Assembly (NCBI GenBank): GCA_024663395.1
Contig: JANFAH010000002.1
Span: 3,534,001 to 3,598,000 of the forward strand
DNA from: Pisolithus tinctorius
Taxonomy: Eukaryota; Basidiomycota; Agaricomycetes; Boletales; Pisolithaceae
Length of the DNA stretch: 64,000 nucleotides
Direction of reading: 5' to 3'
Shown here: positions 10,377-23,185 of the stretch, in pieces
Layout: every line of letters starts with the position of its first letter
How positions within the stretch are numbered: position 1 is the stretch's first letter
Notes under the pieces: generated by a model
Database searches by the model: none
The model's input: the letters and a program-made list of their open reading frames with translations, nothing else
What the model was told of the DNA's origin: nothing
Position numbers and translations under genes: made by a program

Positions 10377-11099
10377 GGGCCTACTCCGACCAACTCCGAC
10401 ACTATATAAGGTCTGGAGAGAGGTTCAGAAGCAAGTCTGACTCAAAGGGACAGAACTCTGACTGGGAGAGTGTTGGCAGGAATGAAGTCCGCCGAGACAA
10501 GGCAGAGCAGAATGAGGGCATCAGGTTTAGCTCATGCACTACCCCCTTGCATGATCTCAGCCCTTGTATTTCAGAGGGAGAGTACAGACAGAGAGTCAGA
10601 GGTAACTCCAACAGACAGAAATTGGAGACAGAGGGAGTAGGAACTAAGTTGATATTCATACTGAAGAACAGTGGAGTACAATACATGCTTTTATACTACT
10701 ATGGAGGTACAGTAACCAGAACCAGAACTGACATACAGAGACTTGTAAAATTTCAAGTAAAACTTCCTAGATGATGAATGAAGGGTAGATGGAGGGCATA
10801 TGAACAGGTAACATAGAACATCCCAAAAGGAAACAGTCCAGGTGCTGGACCATGCAGTGCACATGCTGTGGAGTACCTGACTGCACGCTGTCAGGGAGAA
10901 GTCCAAAGGGTAGTCACATGACCTCTCAGAGAACAGTCCGTGTGGTCCAGTAGGAGAGCAATACAAGTCTGACAGCAGTCAGAGTGGAGATGGCTCGTAA
11001 ATGACAGAAGGTGGGCAGAGTTGGTGCAGAGTAAGCGAATGACTGGTGGAAACAGGTGTGGAGCAAGTGAGGACCTAGAACAAATGCACAGTCACAACA
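10377..11099 (-). repeat. Solo LTR, family A, inverted, inside M1 chromodomain
   Basis: This 723-bp minus-oriented family A LTR runs from TGTCAAGTC (left) to GTCACAACA (right). The flanks CATCG (10372-10376) and CATGG (11100-11104) match at four of five bases and are taken as a decayed TSD. Removing the LTR brings the two chromodomain halves together. Confidence 0.88.
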
Positions 11100-12300
11100 C
11101 ATGGCCAGACCTTTTATGGCCCACTATTGCCTCAATTTTGTATTCTTCCTCCTCATTGACAAGGTCAGCTGGTGGAGCCAGGAAGTTTGGCCCATGGATG
11201 CCATTTTCATGATAGGGTGATAAGAGGGAGGTGTGGAAGACATTATGGATCTTCCATCATGCAGGAATTGTGAGGTGATATGTAATTGGAGATAGGACAT
11301 TGGAGATGGTAAAGGGTCCTTCTCCCTTCAGGGCAAGTTTTCTATTTTTGTAGGAACATTTTAGGTTCCAGGCTTCTAGCCAAACCTTATCACCTTGTTG
11401 AAACAGGGTGAAGGGTCATGATGAGTGGTCTTTCATTGTTTTTCTGGCCAGGTCATGTGCTGCAAGGGCTTCTTCTCTGGCTTTTCAGAGTTCTTTGAGT
11501 CTGGACTCAGCAGTGGGAAGGTGGGTGTCCACAATCAGGGATGGAAGTGGTTTTGGTTCATAGCTGTACATGAGATAGAATGGTGACTGATGGGTGATGG
11601 AATGAGGTCAGTGATTATGAGCAAATTCTGCCATGGGAAGATTGTCCACCCATGAAGTGGGGTCATTCTGGCAGAAGATGCAGAGGTATGTTTCAACCTC
11701 CTGGTTCATGTGTTCTGTTTCTCCATCAGTCTGAAGGTGGTATGCCATTGACAGGACAAGGGAATATCCCAGTAGGGAAGCAAGTTCCTTTGTGAATGTT
11801 GAGGTGAATTGAGGGCCTTGGTCAGATATGATTTTGTCATACAACCCAAAATGGGAGTAGACTTTCTTGATAAAGAGGGCCACAATGTCAGCAGTGGAGG
11901 CAGTTTTCTTTGTGGGTGTTAAAATTACCCCCTTTGTAAGCCCATGGTCTGCCACAACCAAGAGGAAATCATAGCCTTTCAAAAGGGGTAAGTTGGTGAC
12001 CAGATCACAGGAGATCTGTTGGAAGGGGCAGGTTGAGGTTGATGGGATGGGCATAAGGGTGGTGTTGTTGGGTGAGTGTTAATCTTATTTTGCTGGCATG
12101 TAGCACAGCCTTCAATGTAGTTGTGGACGAAGGATGTGAGTCCTGGCCACCAAAACTTGGAAGAGACAAGTTCTTGGGTTTTCAAGACACCAGGGTGTCC
12201 TATGGAGGGGTGATCATGGTGGTTGGACACAATGGTCCATCAGAGAGAGGGGTCATCAGGGATATACACCTGGTCCTTGTAGAGTAACACTCCACTGTCA
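11100..12300 (-). pseudogene. M1 integrase and proximal chromodomain
   Basis: The HHCC zinc-binding region (HHDHPSIGHPG ... GCATCQQNK) is near 12230-12090. The core acidic residues lie in CDLVTNL (about 12010), ISDQGPQF (about 11810) and DGETEHMNQ (about 11715). A GPFxI segment and an [12 protein letters not shown] chromodomain start are near 11330-11110. Frameshifts and stops break it (for example near 12060 and 11500). Family comparison rests on these motifs only. Confidence 0.85.
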
Positions 12301-12359
12301 AACTTCCAATCTGAGAGATGGGATTTGAATGGGAGGGGCATGTCAACATTTTCAATAGC

Positions 12360-13571
12360 TCAAAGAGCTGTCTGGACCACAGGGTCTTTTGTTGAGGAAG
12401 AGGCAACCTTTTGAGTAAGGTTGGTGTCGATGAGGTTAACAAACATTGCTTGGGGAAGGAGGGTTACTCCTTTGTTATCCTCATCATCATCAGGGATGTG
12501 GTCAGGTTGGCAAGAGAGTGCATCAGGGGCTACTAGGTCTTTGCCTGGGACATGCTCGAGTTGCAGATCAAAATCTGCAAGGTCCAGGAGCCAGTGAGCT
12601 TGGCAATGGTTCAGGTTCTGGGGGGCTTTGAAGTATGTCAAGTTTTTATGGTCAGTAAAGACCTTTATCAGAAACAGGGATCCATGGAGATAGTGTCTCC
12701 AAGTTTTCAGTCCTCTGATGACACTGAGAAGTTCTCTGTCATAGATGTCATAGTTTCTTTCTGTGGGGTTGAATGGCTGGGAGATGAAGGCACAGGGTTG
12801 CCACTGGCCATTAGAATCTTCCTGGAGGAGAATGCCTCCAGTTGTGGACATGGACACATCAGTGGTAATTGCAAATGGCTGAGAGGTATCAGGCATTCAA
12901 AGGGTCAGTTGTGCCATGAAAATCCTTCTCCAGAGTTCAAAGGCATTTTGGCATTTCCTTGACCATTCCCAAGTGATGGTTTTCTTTGTTAGGTTGATCA
13001 GGGGGTGGGCAATGTCTGAGTAATAGGGAATGAATCTTTGATAGCAGTTAGTGAGCCCTAGGAAGGATCGCACATCCTTAACCTTCTTCAGGACCAGCCA
13101 TTCAGCAATTCCTTGGACCTTGATGGGATCCATGGTGATGGTGTTTTCTTTGATGATCTTGCCAAGGTATTCCACCTCATTAAGATCAAAATGACATTTT
13201 TCTAGTTCAAGGGGTAGTGACAACTCCCTCATTCATTTGAGAATGTGATGAGTTCTTCATTTATGTTTCTCAGCATTGGTGGAGAAGTGAGAAGATCATC
13301 CATATAGATGACCAGCCATCCTTTGGCAATCATGTCCCTGAAGGAATTGTTCATGAATTGCTGGAAGATGGTGGGGGAGTTGCATAAACCAAAGAACATG
13401 ACAGTTGGTTTGAAGAGGCTTTTGTGCATGATGAACACTGCCTTCCACTGGTCTCCTTCCTTGATACAGACATTGTTGTATCCCAATCTTACATCCATCT
13501 TTGTGAAAATAATGGGGCAGCCTGAGGAGATTTCAAGGGGTGGATTTTGCCTTCTTGAAGGTTTTCTTTGA
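12360..13571 (-). pseudogene. M1 reverse transcriptase and RNase H
   Basis: The RT palm includes GYNNVCIKEGDQWK, the MFFGLCNSP block and the catalytic YMDDLL (about 13300). The RNase H part includes a TDVS motif, DRELLSVIRGLKTWRHYL and FTDHKNLTYF (about 12860-12640). A frameshift near 13230 separates the palm from the thumb. The sequence is heavily CpG-depleted. The catalytic Asp pair is still present, but the ORF is broken. Confidence 0.87.
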
Positions 13572-13671
13572 TAAATTTCTCTGCAGACTCTCTTTCTGAG
13601 GGAGAGAGCAGGTAAGCTTTAGCCACCTTGGGGATGAAGTCCTCAACAAGGTTTATAGTGTGGTCATAGGG

Positions 13672-14385
13672 TCATGATGGAGGTAGTACTCCATCAGAGG
13701 GTTTCTCAAAGATGGAGGCAAACTCCTTGTAGTCTTCAGGGAGGGTGGCTTTCAGTTTCTTTCTATGTTCTTCCTGGGCCAGCTCAGTGGCAGTGGTGAT
13801 TTTTCTGAGAAGGCTATTCTTGGGGTTAACCTTCTTTGCTTCTTCAATGAGTTTTCCAAGTGACATCACAAAATGAGTGCATATGGTCTCATCTTCAGGT
13901 TCTTCATAATCCATGAACTTGTTAATCCATTTTTTCTTGATAAGGGATACAAGGTTCACAGTTGGTTCTTCAATGGCAACTGAGGAGATGTTGTGAGTGA
14001 GTTCTTTCGACTGATCAGTCTTTTCATCAATGGAGAGGGTTCCCATTCTCCAATTGACAATGGGATTATTTTCTTGTAACCAAGGGAGGCCAAGAATGAC
14101 ATTTTCTGATCCACAGTTAATGACATGGAAGAAGGACTGATGGACAAGTCCTTTGATCTTGAAGTATAGGGTGGTGGAAAACAAAATCTTTCCCTTGGAA
14201 TTCTGAGATCCATCCACATTTTTGGCAAGGATGGGTTCAGCAAGTCATTGAGTGGGAATTCTATGCTTTTGCACAAAACCCCAATTGATACAGGATATTT
14301 CAGCACCAGAATCAACCAGTGCAGTGGTGTTGATGACTTTTTCAGTTCTTTCTGATGTGTCAAGGGAAAGGGGAATTTGCATAGT
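13672..14385 (-). pseudogene. M1 protease and RT N-terminus
   Basis: The retropepsin-like motif ALVDSGAEISCI (about 14325-14290) is followed by the GLPWLQENNP block (about 14080) typical of Ty3 proteases. There is a TGA near 14246 and a frame change before RT. The upstream end is cut exactly where C1 begins. Confidence 0.85.
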
Positions 14386-14395
14386 TGTCATATAC

Positions 14396-14880
14396 TGTTA
14401 AGTTCATGTCTAGATCAGGGGTCGAAGGCCAAAGGCCGAGTGCTGGGTGCAACAACCCTTGGTCTTAGCTCATGCACTAGACCCTTGTGCAAGCTGGGTT
14501 GAAGTCAGAGAGAGCTGAGGGGGGTCAGGAGCGAAAGCTGAGGGTCAACTTGGGCCTAAGCTGGGAACTTGGGGTGAACTAGGTTGATATTCAGACTGAG
14601 GAGCTAAGTACAATCTACATAGGGTGTATACACCAAAGACCAGCAACCTGAAGGCCAAGGTTACTGGTGAGGAACTAAATAGCTGTGCAAGGAACTAACT
14701 AAAAGTTAGACAAGGAGGCAGGGATTGGAGAGCCAAAGACAGACACTGCCTCAGCATAAGTGAGGGCAGTACAAAAGCTAACTAGAAAAGTATAGTAAGG
14801 AACAGAGTTTGTTTCAGTGTTCAGTGTTGACTCAGCGTTCTGAACCTAAGACTGAACTATGGGTTTCTCAGTATATGACA
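14396..14880 (-). repeat. Solo LTR C inserted at base 10 of the C1 5' LTR
   Basis: This 485-bp minus-oriented LTR C runs TGTTAAG ... ATATGACA and has the TSD TATAC (14391-14395 and 14881-14885). The plus-oriented LTR C continues at 14881, so two LTRs of one family sit head to head. Confidence 0.92.
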
Positions 14881-15364
14881 TATACCAAGAAGAAACCCAC
14901 AGTTTGGTCTTACATTCAGAATGCCAAGTCAACACTGAACACTGAAACAAACTCTGTTCCTCACTATACTTTTCTAGTTAGCTTTTGTACTGCCCTCACT
15001 TGTGCCAAGGCAGTGCCTGTCTTCAGTGCTCCAATCCCTGCCTCCTCATTTAACTTTTGGTTAGTTCCTTGCACAGCTATTTAGTCCCTCACTGGTAACC
15101 CCAGCCTTCAGGTTGCCAGTCTTTGGTATATATACTCTATGTATGCTGTACTTAGTTCTGCAGTCTGAATATCAATCTAGTTCACCCTTCAGCTCCTAGC
15201 TTAAGCCTGAGACAACTCTCAGCTTTCACTCCTGACCCCCCTTGGCTCTCTTTGACTTCAACCTGGCTTGTGCAAGGGTCTAGCACATGAGCTAAGACCA
15301 AGGGTTGTTGCACCTGGCACTTGGCCTTTGGCCTTCAACCCCTGACCCAATCATGAACTTAACA
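14881..15364 (+). repeat. C1 5' LTR, main part
   Basis: Together with 14386-14395 this gives an LTR of about 489 bp ending ...AACTTAACA. TATATATA is at 15127, the predicted RNA start AGTCTGAATAT at 15162-15172, and the GCAAGGG-TAGC-ACATGA-GCTA motif near 15272-15295. The site at 15367-15377 is complementary to the RNA start. Confidence 0.9.
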
Positions 15365-15404
15365 GTATATTCAGACTACCACTTGTGCAAGTCACTCACC
15401 ACCC

Positions 15405-16761
15405 ATGACCAGAACCTGCAACCAAGCTCAAGCAGACTGTGCTTTGGAATCCACCTCTGCCTCAAGACCAACTCAACCTGAAACCTCAGATGACCCTTGC
15501 CACCAGTCAGCCCTTAGTTCCCTCACCAGTCACCACTGGACTTCTGTGATTGTGCAGTAGTTCCAAGAATTCTCAGCCCATCATTCTGGTACTACACTGG
15601 CTTCCAACAACTGAGGTACACCAACACCAGCCAGTTGTTGGCCTCCCACTCCCTTTGGCAACCCTGGAGGTGATGGTGACAATGACCTGGATGACTCTGA
15701 CCATCACTCCAGTGATGGTGACAATGACAACAACAATGATCCTTTCAGGCCTAATCCTGAGGAAGGTGAACATGAGGAAACTGAAGAAAACCTGCAAACC
15801 ATGAGGGTCTTAGGCAGCCTCACCAGGGCCATACAGTCCCTCGCCCAGTCTTCCTGCTGAGACACTGAAGGAAGCTCAGGATCAGCCAAGGTCCAAGAAC
15901 CAGACACCTTTGACAGCACTGACCCAAAGAAGCTCCAGCAGTTCCTTGTCCAGTGTGAGCTGACTTTCCAGAACAAACCCTGAACCTTCCATGATGACTG
16001 CTGAAAGGTAACCTTTACTCAATCCTAGCTCAAGGGAATGGCACTTGAATGGTTCAAGCTGGACCTTCTCCTCACTGGTGAACCTGAGAACCCACCCCTG
16101 TGGATGGACAGCTGGCATGAGTTTGTCATCAAACTCCAGTTGACCTGGTAGCAGAAGCCAAGAACCAGCTCAACCACCTAACCATGAAAGAAACCCCTGC
16201 ATCAACAAATGCATGGTCAAGTTCAACAGGCTAGCTACCCAGGCCCAGGGTTACAGTGATGGGGCTCTCTGCCACTTCTTCTATGCCAGTCTTCCTGACC
16301 GAATCAAAGACAAGATAAGCTAGGTAGGCAAACCCTGCACCCTTGAAGACCTTCGCCATCTAGCTCAGGACATAGACACCCACTACTGGGAATGATGTGA
16401 GGAGGTCCAATGCCAGAACCAGTCTTCCAGAAACCAGAACTTGTCAAAGACCAGCAATAAAGACTCAAACACTGACAAAGGGAAAACCTCAGCATCCAAC
16501 ACCTCCCAGTCCCCTGCTGTGCTGAAGACCAGCAGTACCAATTCTGGGTCTTCAAAGCCCAAGCTAGCCAGCAACAAACTTGGCAAGGATGGAAAGTTAA
16601 TGGCTGCCAAGCAAAAGTGATTCTTCGACCTAAAGCTCTGCATGTTCTGTGGAGGGGAAGGTCACATAGCCAAGGAATGCCCCAAGAAGGTGGCCAAGGC
16701 TAGAGCAGCTGCAGCAGCTCTGGAAGCCACACCAGAGGCCTCCACCAAGGCAAAAAAATAG
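15405..16761 (+). pseudogene. C1 gag
   Basis: The ATG at 15405 gives MTRTCNQAQA, similar to the start of H1 gag. The capsid-like region (about 15895-16390) matches the gag of family A, and a CCHC knuckle (CMFCGGEGHIAKEC) lies near 16640-16680. Several stops and frameshifts are present. The ORF ends in GCA-AAA-AAA-TAG (stop 16759-16761), and the protease frame is at -1, as in H1. Acidic Asp-rich repeats occur near 15680-15760. Confidence 0.82.
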
Positions 16762-19700
16762 TTGGTGGTCCTCAGAACCTTGCACACCCTGAGGACTGTG
16801 TTGACTCTGGTGGTGTGCTCTCAGAGCTTAAGCTCAACATGTCTGCTCTTTGCAACCCAAATAGTCTTATGCCTACCATTTCTTTAGCATCCTATGACAA
16901 GCCAGCATTCCCAGTACTCATTGACTCTGGCTCTACAGACTGTTTTATAGATACAAAATTTGCAAATAAAATCTCTGTCCCCCTTTACTCTGTCCTGCCA
17001 GTCCAGCTTCAGCTGTTCAATGGCACATCCAACTCAGTCATCACCCAGGCAGCAGAGCTCATCTTCATTTTTCCCTCCAGTGATGCAATCCTGGTCACCC
17101 TCCATGCAACCCTGCTGGACTCCAAATGTAAGGCAGTCTTAGGATACAACTGGCTCACCCAACACAATCTGTTGATTGACTGGGTCTCAAGCAGTATTAG
17201 ATTCCAGATGCCTGCACAACAAGTGCCAGACCCCCTGATGTCACCCCCTGACCCTGAGCCTAAGGCTCCTGGACCAACCATCTTTGGCTCTAATGAGCAT
17301 CTGACCCTGCAATTAGAGAAACTGGTTGCACTGGGCTTGACTTGCCCACCCATCACCTTCATCAATGCCACAGCCTATGTCCAGGCATGTAAACTCGAAG
17401 GGTCTTCCCAGTTCAGCCTCCAGCTCCATCCCTCAGCTCTCACCTCCCTTTGGTCTTCAAAGTTGGAAGACACACCAAACCTTTCTGGTGTTCCACTGGA
17501 GTACCATGAGTATGCCAACATGTTCAGTAAATCCAAAGCCACTACTCTGGCACCCCATCAAGAACACAATCTCAAGATTGAGCTGGAAGAAGACTCATCA
17601 CTGCCCCTCGGCCCTATCTACTCCCTGTCACCAGTAGAGCTTGATGTGCTCTGGGCCTTCCTAGATGAGCATCTGGCTGCTGGGTTCATCTGACTGACCT
17701 CTTCCCCCCACAGAGCACCAGTCCTCTTTGTCAAGAAGAAGGACAGCTCCCTTCAGCTTTGTGTTGACTTCCAGGGCTTGAACAAGATCACCAAAGAGGA
17801 CTGATACCCACTCCCCCTCATCACCAACCTCCTTGACTTGCCATCCCGGGCCAAGATCTACACCAAAATCAACCTCAGGCATGTGTACCACCTGGTCTGG
17901 ATTGCTGATGGTGATGAATGGAAAACCACATTCCACACTCAGTATGGGTCGTTTGAATGGCTTGTCATGCCTTTTGGTCTATCCAACACCCTGGTGGTGT
18001 TCCAACACTTCATCAACATGGTGTTTGCTGACCTTCTAGATGTATGCATCATGGTCTACCTGGACAACATACTCATCTATTCCAATGATGAGAACTCACA
18101 CTGGCAGCATGTTAAAGAGGTTCTGTGCCAACTCTGGAAGCATGGCCTGTATGCCAAACCAGAAAAATGTGAGTTCCACTCAAAATCAGTAGAATACCTA
18201 GGCTACTGTCTTTTGCTGACCAGCCTCACCATGTCCAGCAAAAAGATCAAAGCCATCTGCAACTGGCCTGAGCCCTGGAAGCTCAAAGACATCCAGTCCT
18301 TCCTAGGCTTCACCAACTTCAACTGACGTTTCATCTACAACTACTTGGACATTGTCATCCCCTTGACCTGCCTTACACATAAAAACATACCCTGGAACTT
18401 CTCCAAGGAGTGCCAATCAGCCTTCAATACACTCAAAGAAGCTTTCACCACCACTCCTATCCTGACTCACTTCATTCCCAGTGCTCAACTCACAGTGGAA
18501 ACTGATGCTTCAGACTATGCCATCACCAGCATACTGTCCATTACCAGTGAAGACAACCAACTTCACCCAGTCACCTTTTACTCCCAGACACTGTCTGCAC
18601 TGGAACTCAACTATGACACCCACAATAAGGAGCTACTTGATATCTTTGAAGCCTTCTGGGCCTGGAGACACTACTTGGAGGGTGCCCCTCTACCTGTTGA
18701 TGTGGTCACTGACCACAAGAACCTAGAATACTTCTCAACCTCTAAGGTACTCACATGCCAGCAAGCCCAGTGGTTCAAGTACCTGTCACAGTTCAACCTT
18801 GTCATCTGTTTCTACCCAGGTAAGCTTGGTGCTAAGCCCAACACTCTCACTAGATGATGGGACGTCTACCCCAAAGAGGGGGATAGGGGCTATGCCCAGG
18901 CAAACCCCACAACCTCTGACTGGTGTTCACACAAGAACAGCTGGTCTCAGCTCTCTGCACCACATGCTTGGAGTACCCCATACTACATGCCAGCCTTCTA
19001 ATGGACATAGAACAACTCCACAAAGAAATACTTGCCACACTAACCTTGGACCCACTGTCCCAACACTGACTCACAGACACCTCTGACCCTTGGTGGTCGG
19101 TCAATAGCACTGGCCTGCTGTGTCTCAATAACCAGATCTATGTACCAGATGCCAACAATCTTTGGCTCAAGGTCCTTCAGTACAAGCATGATCACCCACT
19201 GTCAGGACACTTCAGCCAGAATTGGATGTTGGAACTGATCCAGTGAGAGTACACCTGGCCCAGCATTCGCACTTTCATCAAAGAGTATGTGAGATCCTGT
19301 ACCACATGCACAAGAGCCAAAACACCCAGACACCGACCATATGGCACCCTGAATCAACTGCTGGTACCAAAAAAGCCATGGAATTCCATCTCTATGGATT
19401 TCATTGAACACCTACCAGCATCTGGTGGTTACACTGCTATCCTGGTGGTCATGGACCAACTGTCCAAGCAGGCTAAATTCATACCCACCTATGACACTAT
19501 TACCTCCCCTGAGCTTGCTAAGCTCTTCCTACTCCATGTCTTCTTGAAGCATGGTGTCCCAGCACATGTAACCTCCAACTGAGGCTCTGAATTTGTCTTG
19601 CACTTCTTCCAGTCCTTGGGTAAAGCACTGGATATGTGCCTACACTTCACTTCTGGATACCACCCAGAAGGAGATGGCCAGACCAAATGAGCAAATCAGC

Positions 19701-20469
19701 CCTTGGAACAGTACCTCCAGGTGTATTGCAACTACCAACAGGACAACTGGGCTGAGTTGCTTCCGTTGGCCAAGTTTGCCTACAACAATGCCCTGAGTGC
19801 TACCACCGGTGTCTCCCCTTTCTTCACCAACAAGGGTTACCACCCTAACCTCTCAGTCTTCCCCAAAAGGGACTTGTCCTTGGCATGGGCTAGGGACTAT
19901 GCCATGGACCTAGATGAACTACACCAGTTCCTATGAGAAGAGATGGCACTAGCCCAAGCCAGATACCAAGGTCCAGCAGATGCAAAAAGGCTACTGGTGC
20001 CCAAGATCAACCTTGGCAACCAGGTCTATGTCAAAGCCAAGTACTTCTGGACCACAAGACCATCACAGAAACTCACAGACAAGAACCTGGGCCCCTACTT
20101 GGCAATAGCCCAGCCTGGCACTCATTCATTCACCCTTTGCCTCCTGGGCTCTATGCATGCAGTACACCCAGTGTTCCATGTGTCACAATTGGAACCAGCA
20201 AACCCCAATACCATCCTGAACTGAACCCAGCCACCACCACCTCCAGTTGAGGTGGATGGTGAACCAGAGTATGAGATTGCTGAGATCCTTGACTCAAAGA
20301 TAGACTGGTGACAGAGGTGTAAGCTACAGTACCTGGTATGCTGGGCCAGCTATGAGGGTACCAATGAAGAAACATCCTGGCCACTGGCCACTGAGCTGGG
20401 CAATGCTGAGGATCTACTTGCTGCTTTCCATGCCAGTTATCCCAGTAAACCCAGACCAGTCACTAGCTA
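16762..20469 (+). pseudogene. C1 pol: protease to chromodomain, decayed
   Basis: The protease has VLIDSGSTDCFID (about 16915). The RT has a catalytic block mutated to YLDN (about 18060), which would inactivate it. RNase H is at about 18345-18850. Integrase has HDHPLSGHF, CTTC, and a core in which the second acidic residue is changed (TSN before a stop near 19580) and the third is lost near 19685. The chromodomain is near 20245-20450. TGA stops occur at 17691-17693, 18324-18326 and 18855-18857, with a 1-base deletion near 18907. It is non-functional. Confidence 0.88.
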
Positions 20470-21215
20470 AACATTCCTCTACCCTTCTTTCCTTCTTCTT
20501 GTTCTTACTTTCCTTACTATACTAAGACAGTTGATGCATTGAAAATATGTGTACAGTATTTACATCAGCATTCAGCTCAGACCAGCACACTCACCCAGAG
20601 TCCCCCTCGAACACCTCTCCCTCACTCATCCAGAGTTCTCTTTCCTCCCCACTCTCCAACCTGGACCACCAACCCTTCATGTGCATGCCCTTGGGCCAGT
20701 GCATGACCCTCTTGTCCAACTCCACCCTCACTCCTTCATGATCCAACTGGAGGCTCTTGAGCTCCAGGTCTGCCATGTCTGAGTGCAGCTCTTTGCTGGA
20801 CTCAGACACCAGGGGGGCCAGGCAAAGCATGAACTCAAACTCACCCAGCAAATCACCCAGCCAATTGTTGAATCAGCACTGGGTCTCCCTCCTGGCTTGC
20901 ATCTCCATGGTCTGACAGTCCATGGCAGCTGCAATCAGTTTGAAACCCTTGGTCACCACTGCAACCAGAGGGTTGGAAGAGATGGTAGTGGGTGCTACCA
21001 CTCCTGAGGGGCCAGCTTCCAACTTGCCAGGCACCCCAGACCCAGTTTGGACAACCTTCCTCTTCTCCCTGGCCCTTGGCAATGTAGTGTCCTCCAGTGC
21101 TCATTTCTTCCCAGACTTCACCCCAACCTCCTCAACCTCAGGCTCTACCCCCTCAGGCAGCTCGCACCTGACCTTCATCTTGGTACACTGGTCGCATGTC
21201 CTCTTCTTGCACATA

Positions 21216-22788
21216 CAGTGAGGGACAAAAGCGTTGCAATGTTTGTGAGGTGTGACTTGCTGCTGATGTAGCTTGGGCTATTCTGCACAGATGATCATGG
21301 TACCTATACCATTGGAAAGGGGTGACTCTAAGCTTTCCAGGGCACTAAGGTTCAGTCCAAACAAAGCAATACATGCTGAGATACACCCTATTCTTTCCAA
21401 AAGGTGCATTGCAATGCTTTTGTCCCTGACTGGTGAAATAGTGAAAAGTGACCTTTTGATGGGATTGAGGGCATGAAGGATGGGAAAATATGATTACATA
21501 ATGAACCACATGATCTTCCAGATGCTTTGTCAGCATGTAAACAATGACAAACATTGGACTTGTACCATTAACCCTCCCTCTTTAACCACAACTCATGAAA
21601 TCATCTCTCTAGTTCACATGGTCATTTTCTCAAGGAATTCTTATCAAATACTGGTGGCCACCACAGTGCCATCAGTATAACATGCTCTCAGAACCATCAG
21701 TCCCTTAAAAGACCTGCTGTCAGTCATTCCCTGGACTGTTTCCTCCCCCATGCCTGATGTGTTCTGGGACTAATCAGTACTTGGAAGGCTGAAAATGTTA
21801 TGGAGGTCAATCTGGCACTTCAGCACATGGTGAACAAACCAATCCCCTCTCAACCAATGCATTTCTGGCACAGGGACAGTGGTATGGAGGTTTGGGGGAG
21901 ACAAAACCTCCTTGGGCTCCAAGCACCCTAAGAGGGTTCACTAGATCCTGCTCTGATCTGAACTTTGGATGACTGGGGAAGGGTTATTCAGTCACATGTG
22001 ACCAAAGGCAATATTCAGGGCCAGATGGAAGCACAGGATTCTGCACCATGGCAGTTCAGTAGCATATCCTTCTGATGACACCAAGGGGTACAGAGGATTT
22101 TGTCTTGCCCTAACTTCCATACCACTGTCCCTGTGCCAGAAATGCATTGGTTGAGAGGGGATTGGTTTGTTCACCATGTGCTGAAGTGCCAGATTGACCT
22201 CCATAACATTTTCAGCCTTCCAAGTACTGATTAGTCCCAGAACACATCAGGCATGGGGGAGGAAACAGTCCAGGGAATGACTGACAGCAGGTCTTTTAAG
22301 GGACTGATGGTTCTGAGAGCATGTTATACTGATGGCACTGTGGTGGCCACCAGTATTTGATAAGAATTCCTTGAGAAAATGACCATGTGAACTAGAGAGA
22401 TGATTTCATGAGTTGTGGTTAAAGAGGGAGGGTTAATGGTACAAGTCCAATGTTTGTCATTGTTTACATGCTGACAAAGCATCTGGAAGATCATGTGGTT
22501 CATTATGTAATCATATTTTCCCATCCTTCATGCCCTCAATCCCATCAAAAGGTCACTTTTCACTATTTCACCAGTCAGGGACAAAAGCATTGCAATGCAC
22601 CTTTTGGAAAGAATAGGGTGTATCTCAGCATGTATTGCTTTGTTTGGACTGAACCTTAGTGCCCTGGAAAGCTTAGAGTCACCCCTTTCCAATGGTATAG
22701 GTACCATGATCATCTGTGCAGAATAGCCCAAGCTACATCAGCAGCAAGTCACACCTCACAAACATTGCAATGCTTTTGTCCCTCACTG
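21216..22788. mobile_element. Fold-back Tc1/mariner-type non-autonomous element, copy 1
   Basis: This 1573-bp element has the TSD TA (21214-21215 and 22789-22790). The ends are CAGTGAGGGACAAAA and its complement. Two arms of roughly 690 bp are nearly perfect inverted repeats around a central unpaired stretch of about 200 bp. Each arm starts with a 217-bp unit (21216-21432 on the left) that itself has terminal inverted repeats. No transposase is encoded. It interrupts the cysteine cluster of the C1 antisense gene. Confidence 0.9.
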
Positions 22789-22939
22789 TACTCTGCTGCA
22801 CATGACTGAAGGTACACAGTACCTGCCCCTTCTCACATTGTTGGCACAACACAGTGTTCACAACACCAGTGCTCATTGCCTGTGCCTTGCCCTTTGGTTC
22901 TCCCACCTTCTGTTGGGCATGGGTCTCCTGCTCCCAGCA

Positions 22940-23110
22940 CTCAGCCTCCAGTCATTCCTGCTCCTGCCTTTCAGCCTCCAGTTGCTCCTGCTCCTGCCTT
23001 TCAGCCTCCAGCCACTCCCACTTGCATCTCTCAGCCTCCAACTGCTCTTGCTCTCAATGCTCAGCCTCCAGTCACTCTCTCTTGAGCCTTTCTGCCTCCA
23101 ACTGAGCAGC
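22940..23110 (-). repeat. ~30-bp tandem repeats in antisense coiled coil
   Basis: Plus-strand units begin CAGCCTCCA and recur about every 30 bp, giving LEAERxxxEx on the coding strand. There are about five clear units and several degenerate ones. Confidence 0.75.
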
Positions 23111-23185
23111 CTCTTCCCTCAATGCCTTGCACTGCTTGCACTTGGCCATCTTTGCCTGGATGTCAGCCTGCTCATCATCACTGGT

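Larger units (their letters stand above)
10269..14385 (-). mobile_element. Ty3/gypsy element M1 remnant (minus strand)
   Basis: This is an older Ty3 element read right to left: protease, RT, RNase H, integrase, chromodomain. It is split by the solo LTR at 10377-11099, truncated at 14385 by C1, and hosts A1 on its left. Its integrase and RT resemble those of element D more than family A. Its own LTRs are not in the window. Confidence 0.88.
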
